Under the pieces are notes generated by a model. That model saw only the letters and a program-made list of their open reading frames with translations, was not told the DNA's origin and did not search any database. Position numbers and translations under genes: made by a program. This document shows, piece by piece, positions 1 to 6,680 of a stretch of 10,743 bases of DNA; within the stretch, counting starts at the first letter, position 1, and each line of letters starts with the position of its first letter. The stretch comes from Halovenus sp. (GTDB lineage: Archaea; Halobacteriota; Halobacteria; Halobacteriales; Haloarculaceae): positions 1 to 10,743 of the forward strand of contig PUNZ01000168.1 of the NCBI GenBank assembly GCA_003551945.1. Direction: 5' to 3'.

Positions 1-431
1 TAGAACAGAAACATCACGACGAGGTTCTCGGCAAACGCGATACCGAGCGCCGTCGACAGCGAGGCTGCGAACGCCGCAAAGAACCGTGTCTGATTCGGTT
101 CGCCGAGCCCTCGCATATAGCCTGCACAGTAAAAGGCCGTGAATATCCAGAGGAAACTCGCAAGCAGACCGAATATCATCCCCAGCTGGTCGACACGGAG
201 TGCGAGTTCAATGCCGAGGACGAACTCGCCCATCGACCAGCGGTAGGTCTCGCCAGCAAGTACGCCGGGGACCATACTCGCCACGATTGCGAATTTGACG
301 AGCGCGGCGAGCACCGACCAGGACTCGCGGACGTTCGGGCGTCGGTAGGAGGCGACAATCAGTGCCACCGCAATCGTCGAAACCAGTACTGCTGCAATCG
401 GCTGCCAGTCACCACCAGGAATCTCAGTCAT
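1..431 (-). CDS. MnhD/NuoL-like antiporter subunit (second paralogue), N-terminal 143 residues, cut by window edge
   Basis: Membrane subunit of the proton-conducting transporter family (PF00361: NuoL/M/N, MnhA/MnhD). Only the N-terminal part is present; the frame is open to base 1. It begins MTEIPGGDWQPIAAVLV and shows hydrophobic segments at about residues 13-27, 40-58, 86-105 and 117-143. The segment LRVDQLGMIF followed by ALGIAFAENLVVMFLF resembles the NuoL/MnhD pattern of a 'D-x-L' helix followed by TM4/TM5 with the conserved Glu (here E136). The ATG at 431 overlaps the upstream mnhD stop by 8 nt (ATGACTGA), and GGAGGT lies 8 nt upstream, so it is translated as part of the operon. Haloarchaeal Mnh clusters commonly carry several NuoL/M-like paralogues, one of which probably stands in for MnhA. 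Whether this one is A-like or D-like cannot be told from the fragment. Confidence 0.9.
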   Translation of the reverse strand, partial: MTEIPGGDWQPIAAVLVSTIAVALIVASYRRPNVRESWSVLAALVKFAIVASMVPGVLAGETYRWSMGEFVLGIELALRVDQLGMIFGLLASFLWIFTAFYCAGYMRGLGEPNQTRFFAAFAASLSTALGIAFAENLVVMFLF

Positions 432-2100
432 TGGAACCAACCTCCGGGGAGTTCTCGATAACCGCATCGGCAATCGGCTGGACTGCGTCGGTCAACTCGC
501 TCCCCATGAATCCGAGCACGACCGACAGCAGTGTTGCAATCGCCACGACGGCGAGCATCCCAACCGAGAGGGATGGCGTCGTGCCGAGGAAGCCGGTTTG
601 CGTAGTCTCTTCAGCAGCATTACCGCCATCAGTCGCAATCGCATCGCTCGCTTCTGCGTGTGGGGGCGCATCTTCGGGCTGGTAATCGAAATACAGCTTT
701 TCGAGAATGCGTGCAATGTAGACCAGCGTCAACAGCGTACTGGCGAAGATAACAAAAACAACGGCCCAAAGACCCGCTTGGACCGCTCCAACACCGATAT
801 ACCATTTGCCGATGAAGCCAACGGTTGGTGGAACACCGACGATACCGAAGCCAAGAATTGCAACCGCTCCGGAGAGGAATGGGCGCTGTTTCGCCAGCCC
901 CGCATAATCGCTCACCGTCGTTGCATGACTCCCGGCACGGAACGCACCAGCGGACGCAAACAGCCCACCTTTGATGATGGCGTGGGCAATCAGGTGGATG
1001 ACAACGCCGTAGACCGCAAACTGTGTCGCGGTCTCGCCTGCTGCGGGATGGACCGCCACGCCAATGGCGATGACGATAAGCCCGAACTGGGCGACCGACG
1101 AGTAGGCAAACATCCGTTTGACACGCCGTTGCATCGCGGCCAGCGCACTCCCGACAAGCACCGACAGCCCGGCAAGCACCAGCAGGCCGTTCAACATCCA
1201 CTCGGCGTTTGCCGTCGCCGCGAAGAACTCCGGCGTAAAGACGTTCCACGTGATGCGTGCAAGCGCATAGGCGCTCAGCGTCGAGACCAGCGCAGAGATG
1301 TAGATTGTCACCGAATCAGGCGACTCCGCGTAGGCATCCGGCTGCCACGTATGCAGCGGATAGATGGCGGCTTTGGTTGCCAGACCAACTGCGATGAACG
1401 CAAACGCACCGAGAACGAGTGGGTCGCTATACAGCGGCCCATCAATCCATTCGGGATTCCCAGCGAGCGAATGCGAGACATCGACCATATTCAGCGTCCC
1501 CGTCACCACGTAGAGATAGCCGACGCCGACGAGATACAGCGACGCCCCTGCCGTCCCGATAATGAGGTATTTGAGAGCAGCAACGGCAGCGGAGGCGTGT
1601 CGGCCACTTGCGACCATCGCATACGTTGCAAGCCCGACGATTTCGAGGAAGACGAACAGGTTGAACAGGTCACCAGTCATCGCAACACCCATCAATCCAC
1701 CAGTGAGCAGGAGATAGCCGCTGTAAAAGGCGTTGCCGCGCGGCCCAGAGCGACGGGAGAAGGCAAGCACAATCAGTGCGACCGTTGCAATCAGCAGAAT
1801 CATCGCACCGGAGAGCGCATCAGCGACCAGTTCGATACCGACCGCAAAGCCTTCGCTCTCGTAGCCGCCAGCGGCTCCCTCGCGTCGACCGTAGTTTTCA
1901 CCACCCAGCGCATGAACGACTCGCTGGCCGTCAACGTAGATGAAGTAGGCAAGCACCGTTGCAACGGCCGTCTCAAGCGCAAGAACGACAGCAGCGACTG
2001 CCCACCCTACTTGCTGGCGGAACAGCCCAAGCGCAAGCGGGAGTGCCGCGCCCAGAATCGGAATTGCAATGATGAATCCCGGAAGGAGACTCTCATTCAT
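424..2100 (-). CDS. mnhD: MnhD, proton-conducting subunit of the multisubunit cation/H+ antiporter
   Basis: Integral membrane subunit, homologous to complex I NuoM/N, that forms one ion channel of the Mnh complex. I count about 14 hydrophobic helices in 558 residues. Key family residues are present: E153 in NLFVFLEIVGLATYAM (TM5 Glu), K243 in GLATKAAIYPLHTW (TM7 Lys) followed by PDAYAESP, RVKRMFAYSSVAQFG near 326-340, K377 in HAIIKGGLFASAG, and VPPTVGFIGKWY near 423-434. A hydrophilic acidic loop (about 472-504) sits between the last helices, a haloarchaeal trait. The frame also has a GTG at 2106, but the ATG at 2100 is preferred: GGAGGT lies 8 nt upstream of it, and it overlaps the mnhC stop by 8 nt (ATGAATGA), as other junctions here do. 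Long ORFs on the opposite strand are shadows of this gene. Confidence 0.96.
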   Translation of the reverse strand: MNESLLPGFIIAIPILGAALPLALGLFRQQVGWAVAAVVLALETAVATVLAYFIYVDGQRVVHALGGENYGRREGAAGGYESEGFAVGIELVADALSGAMILLIATVALIVLAFSRRSGPRGNAFYSGYLLLTGGLMGVAMTGDLFNLFVFLEIVGLATYAMVASGRHASAAVAALKYLIIGTAGASLYLVGVGYLYVVTGTLNMVDVSHSLAGNPEWIDGPLYSDPLVLGAFAFIAVGLATKAAIYPLHTWQPDAYAESPDSVTIYISALVSTLSAYALARITWNVFTPEFFAATANAEWMLNGLLVLAGLSVLVGSALAAMQRRVKRMFAYSSVAQFGLIVIAIGVAVHPAAGETATQFAVYGVVIHLIAHAIIKGGLFASAGAFRAGSHATTVSDYAGLAKQRPFLSGAVAILGFGIVGVPPTVGFIGKWYIGVGAVQAGLWAVVFVIFASTLLTLVYIARILEKLYFDYQPEDAPPHAEASDAIATDGGNAAEETTQTGFLGTTPSLSVGMLAVVAIATLLSVVLGFMGSELTDAVQPIADAVIENSPEVGSND

Positions 2101-2476
2101 CGGCACGCACCTCCTTCAGCGTCGCCTCATCAAGCGTCCCGTACTCGCTGTAGATGCGGACAATCAGCGCCAGCGCAACCGCCGTCAGCGCAACCCCAAC
2201 CACAATCGCCGTCAGGACGATAACGTGTGGGAGCGGGCTGGCATACGGGTCATACGCCTGTGCATCCTGTGGGATGACCGGCGCACTCCCCTGCTCACCG
2301 CCACTTTCAGCCACGTAAGCCGTCGTGACGAAAAACAGGAAGATGGCCGTCTGGAACAGGTTTAACCCGATAACCTTTTTGACGAGATTCGAACTCGCCA
2401 CGACCATATAGAGGCCGATAACGAGCAAGATGGCAAACAGCAGGTAGGTGTACCGGCTGGTGAGAATCTCAATCAT
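2093..2476 (-). CDS. mnhC: MnhC, NuoK-like subunit of the cation/H+ antiporter
   Basis: Small membrane subunit related to complex I NuoK. It has 127 residues with three hydrophobic helices (about 9-28, 35-55 and 85-108). Family motifs are NLVKKVIGLNLFQTAIFLFF (about 30-49) and PLPHVIVLTAIVVGVALTA (about 81-99) followed by LALIVRIYSEYGT. The loop between helices 2 and 3 (about 57-80) is longer than in many bacterial MnhC proteins and is Pro/Ala/Asp-rich. The frame stays open 7 codons upstream to 2497, but ATG 2476 is the likely start: GGAGGT is 8 nt upstream, and it overlaps the mnhB stop by 8 nt (ATGATTGA). It sits between mnhB and mnhD, the order usual for Mrp operons. Confidence 0.95.
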   Translation of the reverse strand: MIEILTSRYTYLLFAILLVIGLYMVVASSNLVKKVIGLNLFQTAIFLFFVTTAYVAESGGEQGSAPVIPQDAQAYDPYASPLPHVIVLTAIVVGVALTAVALALIVRIYSEYGTLDEATLKEVRADE

Positions 2477-2981
2477 CGACGTCCACCTCCTCGACAACGA
2501 ACCCGGCGGCGATGACGAAGAACATCCCCATCACGACGCCGGCAACAATGGGCGCAACGCCACCGATTTCGATGGCTTCAAGCCCCCATTTGGTGTCAAT
2601 ACCCCACTGTTCTTCGAAAAACGGGTGTGCAAGGAAATTATCTCCATAGAGCATCGGAATCAATCCAACGATGGTAAAGACAGCCGTTCCGCCTGCGGCA
2701 AGCGCAACGACGGTTCGGTTCGCAAGCCAGTCACGAGTCGGTTCAATGCCGAACGCGAAGGCAATCATCAGGATAGTTGAGCCGATAATCGCGCCACCCT
2801 GAAAGCTCCCACCGGGGGTATCCGCCCCGTGGAACGTCAAAAAGAGCCCGTAGGTGAGCGCAAACGGAGCCACGATACGCACCGTCGTCATGATAATCTG
2901 GCTCTCAGTGTAGGTATCCGACTCCGCATCGAGGCGCATCTTCTCCGGCGACTCCGATTGGTCATCGACGGCGTTACTCAC
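2469..2981 (-). CDS. mnhB: MnhB, membrane subunit of the cation/H+ antiporter
   Basis: MnhB-domain membrane protein of 170 residues, with a hydrophilic acidic N-terminus (about 1-27) and four predicted helices (about 29-48, 63-78, 90-110 and 138-163). The diagnostic MnhB stretch is LTFHGADTPGGSFQGGAI at about 48-65. The start is GTG at 2981, supported by GGAGGT 8 nt upstream and by an 8-nt overlap with the preceding stop (GTGAGTAA). It ends in EEVDVDD, typical acidic haloarchaeal surface chemistry. It follows the DUF4040/MbhE protein, which matches the order in archaeal clusters where the C-terminal part of MnhA is a separate gene. Confidence 0.95.
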   Translation of the reverse strand: MSNAVDDQSESPEKMRLDAESDTYTESQIIMTTVRIVAPFALTYGLFLTFHGADTPGGSFQGGAIIGSTILMIAFAFGIEPTRDWLANRTVVALAAGGTAVFTIVGLIPMLYGDNFLAHPFFEEQWGIDTKWGLEAIEIGGVAPIVAGVVMGMFFVIAAGFVVEEVDVDD

Positions 2982-3519
2982 GGGTGAACACCTCCTTGTT
3001 CAGGACGATAAGGGTGGCAACGCCAGCCGAGAAGACCACCACTGCCTCACCGAAGGTATCGAATCCACGATAGCCGGCAAGGACGGCAGTGACGGCGTTT
3101 TTCACGCCCGTATCGTCATAGGCGTTAGCGATGTAGTGTTGAGTCACTTCAGGATTGTACCAGGCCATCGCGTCATCCGCACCAACGGCTGGGAACTCGC
3201 CAAGCGTGGCGAGCATGACGACAAGCAAGCCACCAAAGACGACCACCGCTGGAATATTCACCCGCTCAACCAAGCGATCCGTATCCTCTCTGACGGTTTT
3301 GGCGAGCGTCAAAAGCAACAACAGCGTTGTCACGCCGGCACCGATTGCGGCTTCGGTCATCGCCACATCGGGAGCCAACAAGAAAGCGTAGAACAGCGCC
3401 ATGCCGAGACTGTACGCCGCAAACACGACGATAACCGTCAGCGTATCACGGAATGCAGCGGTCGCCAGTGCCGCGGCAAGCACGAACGCAAACAGCACGC
3501 CCGCGAAGAGTTCGCTCAT
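2974..3519 (-). CDS. DUF4040/MbhE-type antiporter subunit (MnhB N-terminal-like; split-off MnhA C-terminus)
   Basis: Membrane subunit of 181 residues with two parts. Residues about 1-78 form a DUF4040/MbhD-like domain of three helices with YSLGMALFYAFLLAPDVAMTEAAIGAG split across positions 36-62; the Asp and Glu in 'APDVAMTEAAIGAG' are conserved in this family. Residues about 89-181 resemble MbhE: a helix, a periplasmic-type loop with TQHYIANAYDDTGVKNAVTA, then YRGFDTFGEAVVVFSAGVA. In bacterial MnhA both parts are fused to the C-terminus of the large NuoL-like protein; here they are a separate gene, as in other archaea. The ATG at 3519 has GGAGGT 6 nt upstream. Databases often call such proteins 'MnhB-related' or 'DUF4040 family'. 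Confidence 0.9.
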   Translation of the reverse strand: MSELFAGVLFAFVLAAALATAAFRDTLTVIVVFAAYSLGMALFYAFLLAPDVAMTEAAIGAGVTTLLLLLTLAKTVREDTDRLVERVNIPAVVVFGGLLVVMLATLGEFPAVGADDAMAWYNPEVTQHYIANAYDDTGVKNAVTAVLAGYRGFDTFGEAVVVFSAGVATLIVLNKEVFTRE

Positions 3520-3557
3520 CGTTTCACCTCCGTAGTCGGGACAGTCACTTTACTCAT
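3516..3557 (-). CDS. possible 13-codon mini-ORF between mnhG and the DUF4040 gene
   Basis: A 13-codon frame (MSKVTVPTTEVKR) fills the short gap between mnhG and the DUF4040/MbhE gene. Its ATG overlaps the mnhG stop as ATGAGTAA, the same 8-nt arrangement seen at other junctions of this operon. A GGAGG lies upstream at similar spacing, and its TGA overlaps the next ATG in an ATGA. It also contains the SD sequence of the next gene, so part of it is constrained for another reason. It could be a genuine microprotein, a reinitiation bridge that keeps translation coupled, or coincidence. Confidence 0.25.
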   Translation of the reverse strand: MSKVTVPTTEVKR

Positions 3558-3906
3558 CGGCCATCGCCTCCTCGTACAGGTCAGCGTCAGTGCGGTCATC
3601 ATCAGTGGTCCACGGTTTGATACCTTCTTCGTCTGCCGCCCGTGCAATCGCGTGTGCAGCCGTCGGGTTGGTGATAAAGATAAAGAACAACAGCAAGACC
3701 GTCTTGAAACTCGTGGTACTGAATCCAAGCGCGAGGGCAACACCGGCGAGGGCAAACCCTGCACCGAGCGTGTCAGCCTGCGATGCCGTGTGTGCGCGTG
3801 AGTACACATCCGGCAGGCGAATAACTCCCGTCGCTGAAACGAGGGTGAAAAACAGCCCGACGAGGATGAATCCGACGATAGCAACCGTTCGAATGGTCTC
3901 TATCAT
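3550..3906 (-). CDS. mnhG: MnhG, small membrane subunit of the cation/H+ antiporter
   Basis: MnhG/PhaG family membrane protein of 118 residues. It has three helices (about 5-27, 46-61 and 66-80), and the classic signature GVIRLPDVYSRAHTASQADT spans about 27-46, followed by LGAGFALAG. The C-terminal 35 residues are hydrophilic and acidic (AADEEGIKPW...DRTDADLYEEAMADE), longer than in typical bacterial MnhG. The ATG at 3906 overlaps the mnhF stop by 4 nt (ATGA), with GAGGT 8 nt upstream. MnhG is an accessory subunit needed for complex assembly and activity in characterised Mrp systems; it has no known catalytic residue of its own. Confidence 0.94.
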   Translation of the reverse strand: MIETIRTVAIVGFILVGLFFTLVSATGVIRLPDVYSRAHTASQADTLGAGFALAGVALALGFSTTSFKTVLLLFFIFITNPTAAHAIARAADEEGIKPWTTDDDRTDADLYEEAMADE

Positions 3907-4223
3907 AGCACACCACCTCGCTCGACGGTGAACTTCGAGATGGCGACGGCCATCAGGAAGTTAAGCAGTGCATAGACGAGTGCAATGTCGAGCAGCGATG
4001 GCTCGCCAAGCCCTGCCCCAAGCAGCGCAAGGACAACGACTGTGTTCGTTCCAAGGACGTTCACTGCCAGAACGCGGTCCTGTGTCGTCGGTCCTTTGAC
4101 CGCCCGGTAGAACATGGCAATGGCAAGCAGCATAAACAGCGCAGCAGAGACGAGGAACACCTGTGTGATGAACTCCCCGGTGGCGAACGCTGGCTGGAGT
4201 GCCTGAGAAATAGTCGTACTCAT
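3903..4223 (-). CDS. mnhF: MnhF, small membrane subunit of the cation/H+ antiporter
   Basis: MnhF/PhaF family membrane protein of 106 residues with three helices (about 18-41, 57-71 and 76-96). The family signature is VKGPTTQDRVLAVNVLGTNT (about 43-62), corresponding to the GP-x3-DR motif of MnhF proteins. The ATG at 4223 overlaps the mnhE stop by 4 nt (ATGA), and AAGGT lies 8 nt upstream. The N-terminal 15 residues are slightly longer than in bacterial homologues. The E-F-G order is the conserved small-subunit block of Mrp operons. Confidence 0.94.
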   Translation of the reverse strand: MSTTISQALQPAFATGEFITQVFLVSAALFMLLAIAMFYRAVKGPTTQDRVLAVNVLGTNTVVVLALLGAGLGEPSLLDIALVYALLNFLMAVAISKFTVERGGVL

Positions 4224-5359
4224 GTGTCGTCACCTTCGTCAGTCTCGTTCATGGTTGGTGGTTCAGTATCGGTGCGCTCCTCCTCAGCAGCGTCAGTGGG
4301 AGCACCGTCATCTTGTTCCCACGAGCTTGGTTCATCAGTTGAGTCGATAAGCTCGGCTTCACCACGCTGTTCGGGGCTGGTGATTTCCGCCGCTTCGCGT
4401 CCGTAGAAGACAAACCGAATTGCTCGCTCAAGGTCACCAGCAAACAGCCCTTCTCGGGCGGCCGGCACCAGCGTATGGACAGTGAGCGTTCGCCCATCAA
4501 TTCGGACAGCAAGCGTTCCCGGCGTGAGCGTGATACTATTTGAAAGTGCGGTCATCGGCAGGCTTCCCCAGACCGCTGGGCGGATTCGCGTCATCCGCGG
4601 GTCGATCGGAAGTTTTGGATGCAGGATAACCGCGGCAATCAGGATGTTCGATTTGATAATCTCTTTGAGCAGATACGGAATGTAAATGGTGTGACGTACC
4701 AGTCGAGCAGGTGTCTGCCATGTTGGATTACGGGTGAACGTTACCTGTGACAGCCCGATTGCAACAATTGCAGCGGAGACGACGCCGGTCACGATTTCGA
4801 ACCAGTAGGTCGGGTCCGCCGCCAGAATCTGATAGAACACGAACGAAATGACGAATATTGCCCCAATCTGGGGGAGACTCGTTCGTGCAAGGAAGGGCGT
4901 TCGCCGTGCGCTCCGACCAGCCGGCGCTTCTTCGACCGTGAACGCATCGAACCGTGCCAGTTCGTACTCAAGCGGCCGAAGCAATGGCGCGCCGATGCCG
5001 GGGTCGTAGCTGGGGTCAAACAACACCCGATTCGCGCCGGTTTGGATTGCATCGCGCGCAATCGTATCAGCGATATCCGACGGGCTGAACAGATACTCGT
5101 CCGTGCCGAGTTGTGCCGTTTCGATAGTGAGTTCAGCGTCGAATTGTTCGCCATCCTCGTTTGCCCAGACGCTGGCCCGCTTGAGCAGGTCGGTTGCAGC
5201 CTGTTCACGCGAGTCATCAGCGTGTACCTCTGGTGGGTGAACGTAAACAAGGCGAAGCGTGGCAGGACCATCAGCAAGGGCGGTCCTGACCGCGTATTCA
5301 ATCGTATTGCGATTCGTCGACGATGCCGAAAGTGGGACCAGGGTCCGGTTATCCGACAC
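4220..5359 (-). CDS. mnhE: MnhE with N-terminal Usp-like domain; first gene of the antiporter operon
   Basis: A two-domain protein of 379 residues. Residues about 1-143 read like a universal-stress-protein (Usp) fold: NRTLVPLSASSTNRNTIEYA at the start, LRLVYVHPPEV after it, and a final FDAFTVEEAP strand. The Usp ATP-binding glycine motif (G-x2-G-x9-G-S/T) is not visible. Residues about 163-325 are MnhE: two helices (about 163-181 and 186-203), then IYIPYLLKEIIKSNILIA (about 225-242), PKLPIDPRMT, and NSITLTPGTLAVRIDGRTL (about 274-292). The last 55 residues are acidic and probably disordered. The start is GTG 5359, with GGAGGTG 8 nt upstream; an in-frame TTG at 5440 would add 27 unlike residues and is rejected. 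A longer-than-bacterial MnhE with a soluble head suggests a regulatory function, but that is inference. Confidence 0.92.
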   Translation of the reverse strand: MSDNRTLVPLSASSTNRNTIEYAVRTALADGPATLRLVYVHPPEVHADDSREQAATDLLKRASVWANEDGEQFDAELTIETAQLGTDEYLFSPSDIADTIARDAIQTGANRVLFDPSYDPGIGAPLLRPLEYELARFDAFTVEEAPAGRSARRTPFLARTSLPQIGAIFVISFVFYQILAADPTYWFEIVTGVVSAAIVAIGLSQVTFTRNPTWQTPARLVRHTIYIPYLLKEIIKSNILIAAVILHPKLPIDPRMTRIRPAVWGSLPMTALSNSITLTPGTLAVRIDGRTLTVHTLVPAAREGLFAGDLERAIRFVFYGREAAEITSPEQRGEAELIDSTDEPSSWEQDDGAPTDAAEEERTDTEPPTMNETDEGDDT

Positions 5360-5552
5360 CGTTCTTGCACCTCCATGTCGTGTTTCGTTCGTTGTACTGC
5401 ATGCGCTCTCGTTGCAACTTGCTCCGAGGGTTCCGAGCAAAATGATTTCGTTATCGATTGGTCGCCACTCTTGTCAAACGAGTGATTGGCAAGTAGCGGC
5501 CCAATGTGAAAGAGGAAGAATGAATGGACTAATTACTGGACGTTCGTTTGTT
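5360..5552 (-). promoter_or_regulatory. intergenic region expected to hold the antiporter operon promoter
   Basis: This 193-bp stretch lies between the Mrp ATPase stop and the mnhE start, both on the minus strand. The mnhE SD sequence (GGAGGTG, 5369-5375) implies a leadered transcript. An AT-rich patch at about 5436-5456 is the likeliest place for a TATA box, but no single good match stands out. A pyrimidine-rich run with T clusters on the minus strand at 5503-5525 is a weak candidate terminator for the upstream ATPase gene. No credible small gene was seen. Confidence 0.35.
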
Positions 5553-6608
5553 TCACTCCCGATTGCGATGCGTGTTCCGGTGGACGATTCCCTGCATGTT
5601 GGCCGTTGTCTCGGTAAACGACCGCAAAGCGTCGCTCGTCTCTCCTTCTTCAAGCACCAGCGGCTTCCCCCCATCTCCACCCTCTCGGATAGCGGTATCG
5701 AGCGGAATTTCACCGAGGAATGGCATTTCAACCTGGTCAGCGAACTCCCTGCCGCCACCGCTGTCGAAAATATCGTGTGTCCCACCACAGTCAGGGCAGG
5801 TAAACGACGACATGTTTTCGACGATTCCCAGTACGGGGGTTTCGTGTTCAGCAAACATCTGGAGTCCTTTCCGGGCATCATCCAGTGCAACCTCCTGTGG
5901 TGTCGTAACGATAACTGCACCACTCACCGGAACCGTCTGCAATAGCGTCAGTTGCGTGTCCCCCGTTCCCGGTGGTAAGTCAACTATCATATAATCGAGC
6001 GCACCCCACTCAACATCCTCCCAAAGCTGTGTGAGGACTTTATGGACCATCGGCCCACGCCAGATAACAGGGTCTTCTTCCCCAAGGAGGAAATCCATGC
6101 TCATCAGCTTCATACCGTAGGCTTCCGGCGGGATGATTGTCTCGTTCGCTGTCGCCTGCGGAACCTCATCAGAAGCAACCATCCGTGGGACGTTCGGGCC
6201 GTAGATATCCGCATCAAAGAGCCCAACCCGTGCACCCATCGCAGCCAGCCCAGCGGCGAGATTTACGGCAAGTGTGCTTTTTCCAACACCGCCTTTTCCG
6301 GAGGAAACGGCGATGATATTCTTAACGTAGGGCAGAATATCCTCCTCCGGGTCGACATCGCGGTCGATAGTCGCCGAAAGCTCAAGCTCATACGAAAGGT
6401 CGGAGAGCTCCTCTCGTACTCGCCCCGCGATACCCGTTTCAGTTGGTGAATAGGGCGCACCAAGGACAAGGTCGATGTACACGATTTCCTCATCGTGGTC
6501 CACATCGATAGCGTTGATAAGCCCGAGTGAGACGATATCATCCCCGAGGTCCGGGTCCTCAACTGCGGTGAGGCGCTCGCGGAGTTGTGCTGGGTCCAGT
6601 TCAGTCAT
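5553..6608 (-). CDS. mrp: Mrp/ApbC (Nbp35 family) iron-sulfur cluster carrier ATPase
   Basis: Soluble ATPase of 351 residues in the SIMIBI/MinD class that binds and transfers Fe-S clusters. An N-terminal MIP18-like domain (about 1-92) carries VEDPDLGDDIVSLGLI. The ATPase domain starts near 96 with the deviant Walker A SGKGGVGKST (103-112). It continues with DADIYGPNVPRM (about 132-143), DYMIVDLPPGTGDTQLT (about 205-221), the family-typical VTTPQEVALDDARKG, and ENMSSFTCPDCG, whose CPDC (C271, C274) is the cluster-bridging CxxC of the dimer. The start is taken as ATG 6608, with no SD and a T-rich box about 26-31 nt upstream, as expected for a leaderless message; a GTG two codons earlier is less likely. 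Despite the shared name it is unrelated to the Mrp antiporter downstream, and the 193-bp gap argues against a shared operon. Confidence 0.95.
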   Translation of the reverse strand: MTELDPAQLRERLTAVEDPDLGDDIVSLGLINAIDVDHDEEIVYIDLVLGAPYSPTETGIAGRVREELSDLSYELELSATIDRDVDPEEDILPYVKNIIAVSSGKGGVGKSTLAVNLAAGLAAMGARVGLFDADIYGPNVPRMVASDEVPQATANETIIPPEAYGMKLMSMDFLLGEEDPVIWRGPMVHKVLTQLWEDVEWGALDYMIVDLPPGTGDTQLTLLQTVPVSGAVIVTTPQEVALDDARKGLQMFAEHETPVLGIVENMSSFTCPDCGGTHDIFDSGGGREFADQVEMPFLGEIPLDTAIREGGDGGKPLVLEEGETSDALRSFTETTANMQGIVHRNTHRNRE

Positions 6609-6632
6609 GGACACATCTACGAGCGCTACGGC

Positions 6633-6644
6633 CGAAAAAGATTG
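6633..6644 (-). promoter_or_regulatory. TATA-like box of the Mrp ATPase gene
   Basis: On the minus strand the sequence AATCTTTTTC places a T-run about 26-31 nt upstream of ATG 6608. No SD lies between, which fits a leaderless haloarchaeal promoter. Assignment is by position and composition only. Confidence 0.45.
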
Positions 6645-6649
6645 TTATG

Positions 6650-6674
6650 TGTGAGGGACAATAAAAAGCTCACA
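6650..6674. repeat. short inverted repeat TGTGAG/CTCACA between the DUF234 ATPase and Mrp genes
   Basis: TGTGAG (6650-6655) and CTCACA (6669-6674) are perfect 6-bp arms around a 13-nt loop that holds a T-run (TTTTTAT) on the minus strand. It starts a few bases after the ATPase stop and ends just upstream of the Mrp TATA box. It could be a weak terminator hairpin or an operator; a 6-bp arm can also arise by chance. Confidence 0.3.
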
Positions 6675-6680
6675 AGCCCG

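Noticed and set aside
598..2223. Long plus-strand open frame of 541 codons opposite mnhD
   Set aside because: It is Arg/His/Asp-rich low-quality sequence with no family motif and lies antisense to a clearly conserved membrane protein. Such shadows are expected in high-GC haloarchaeal DNA.
5360..5440. N-terminal extension of MnhE to an in-frame TTG at 5440
   Set aside because: GTG 5359 has GGAGGTG at good spacing and directly precedes the Usp-like sequence; the added 27 residues are Ser/Thr/Cys-rich and unlike the family.
5360..6608. Functional link between the Mrp ATPase and the Mrp antiporter because of the shared name
   Set aside because: The ATPase is an Nbp35/ApbC Fe-S carrier. The name is a coincidence, the gap is 193 bp, and mnhE has its own leadered start.
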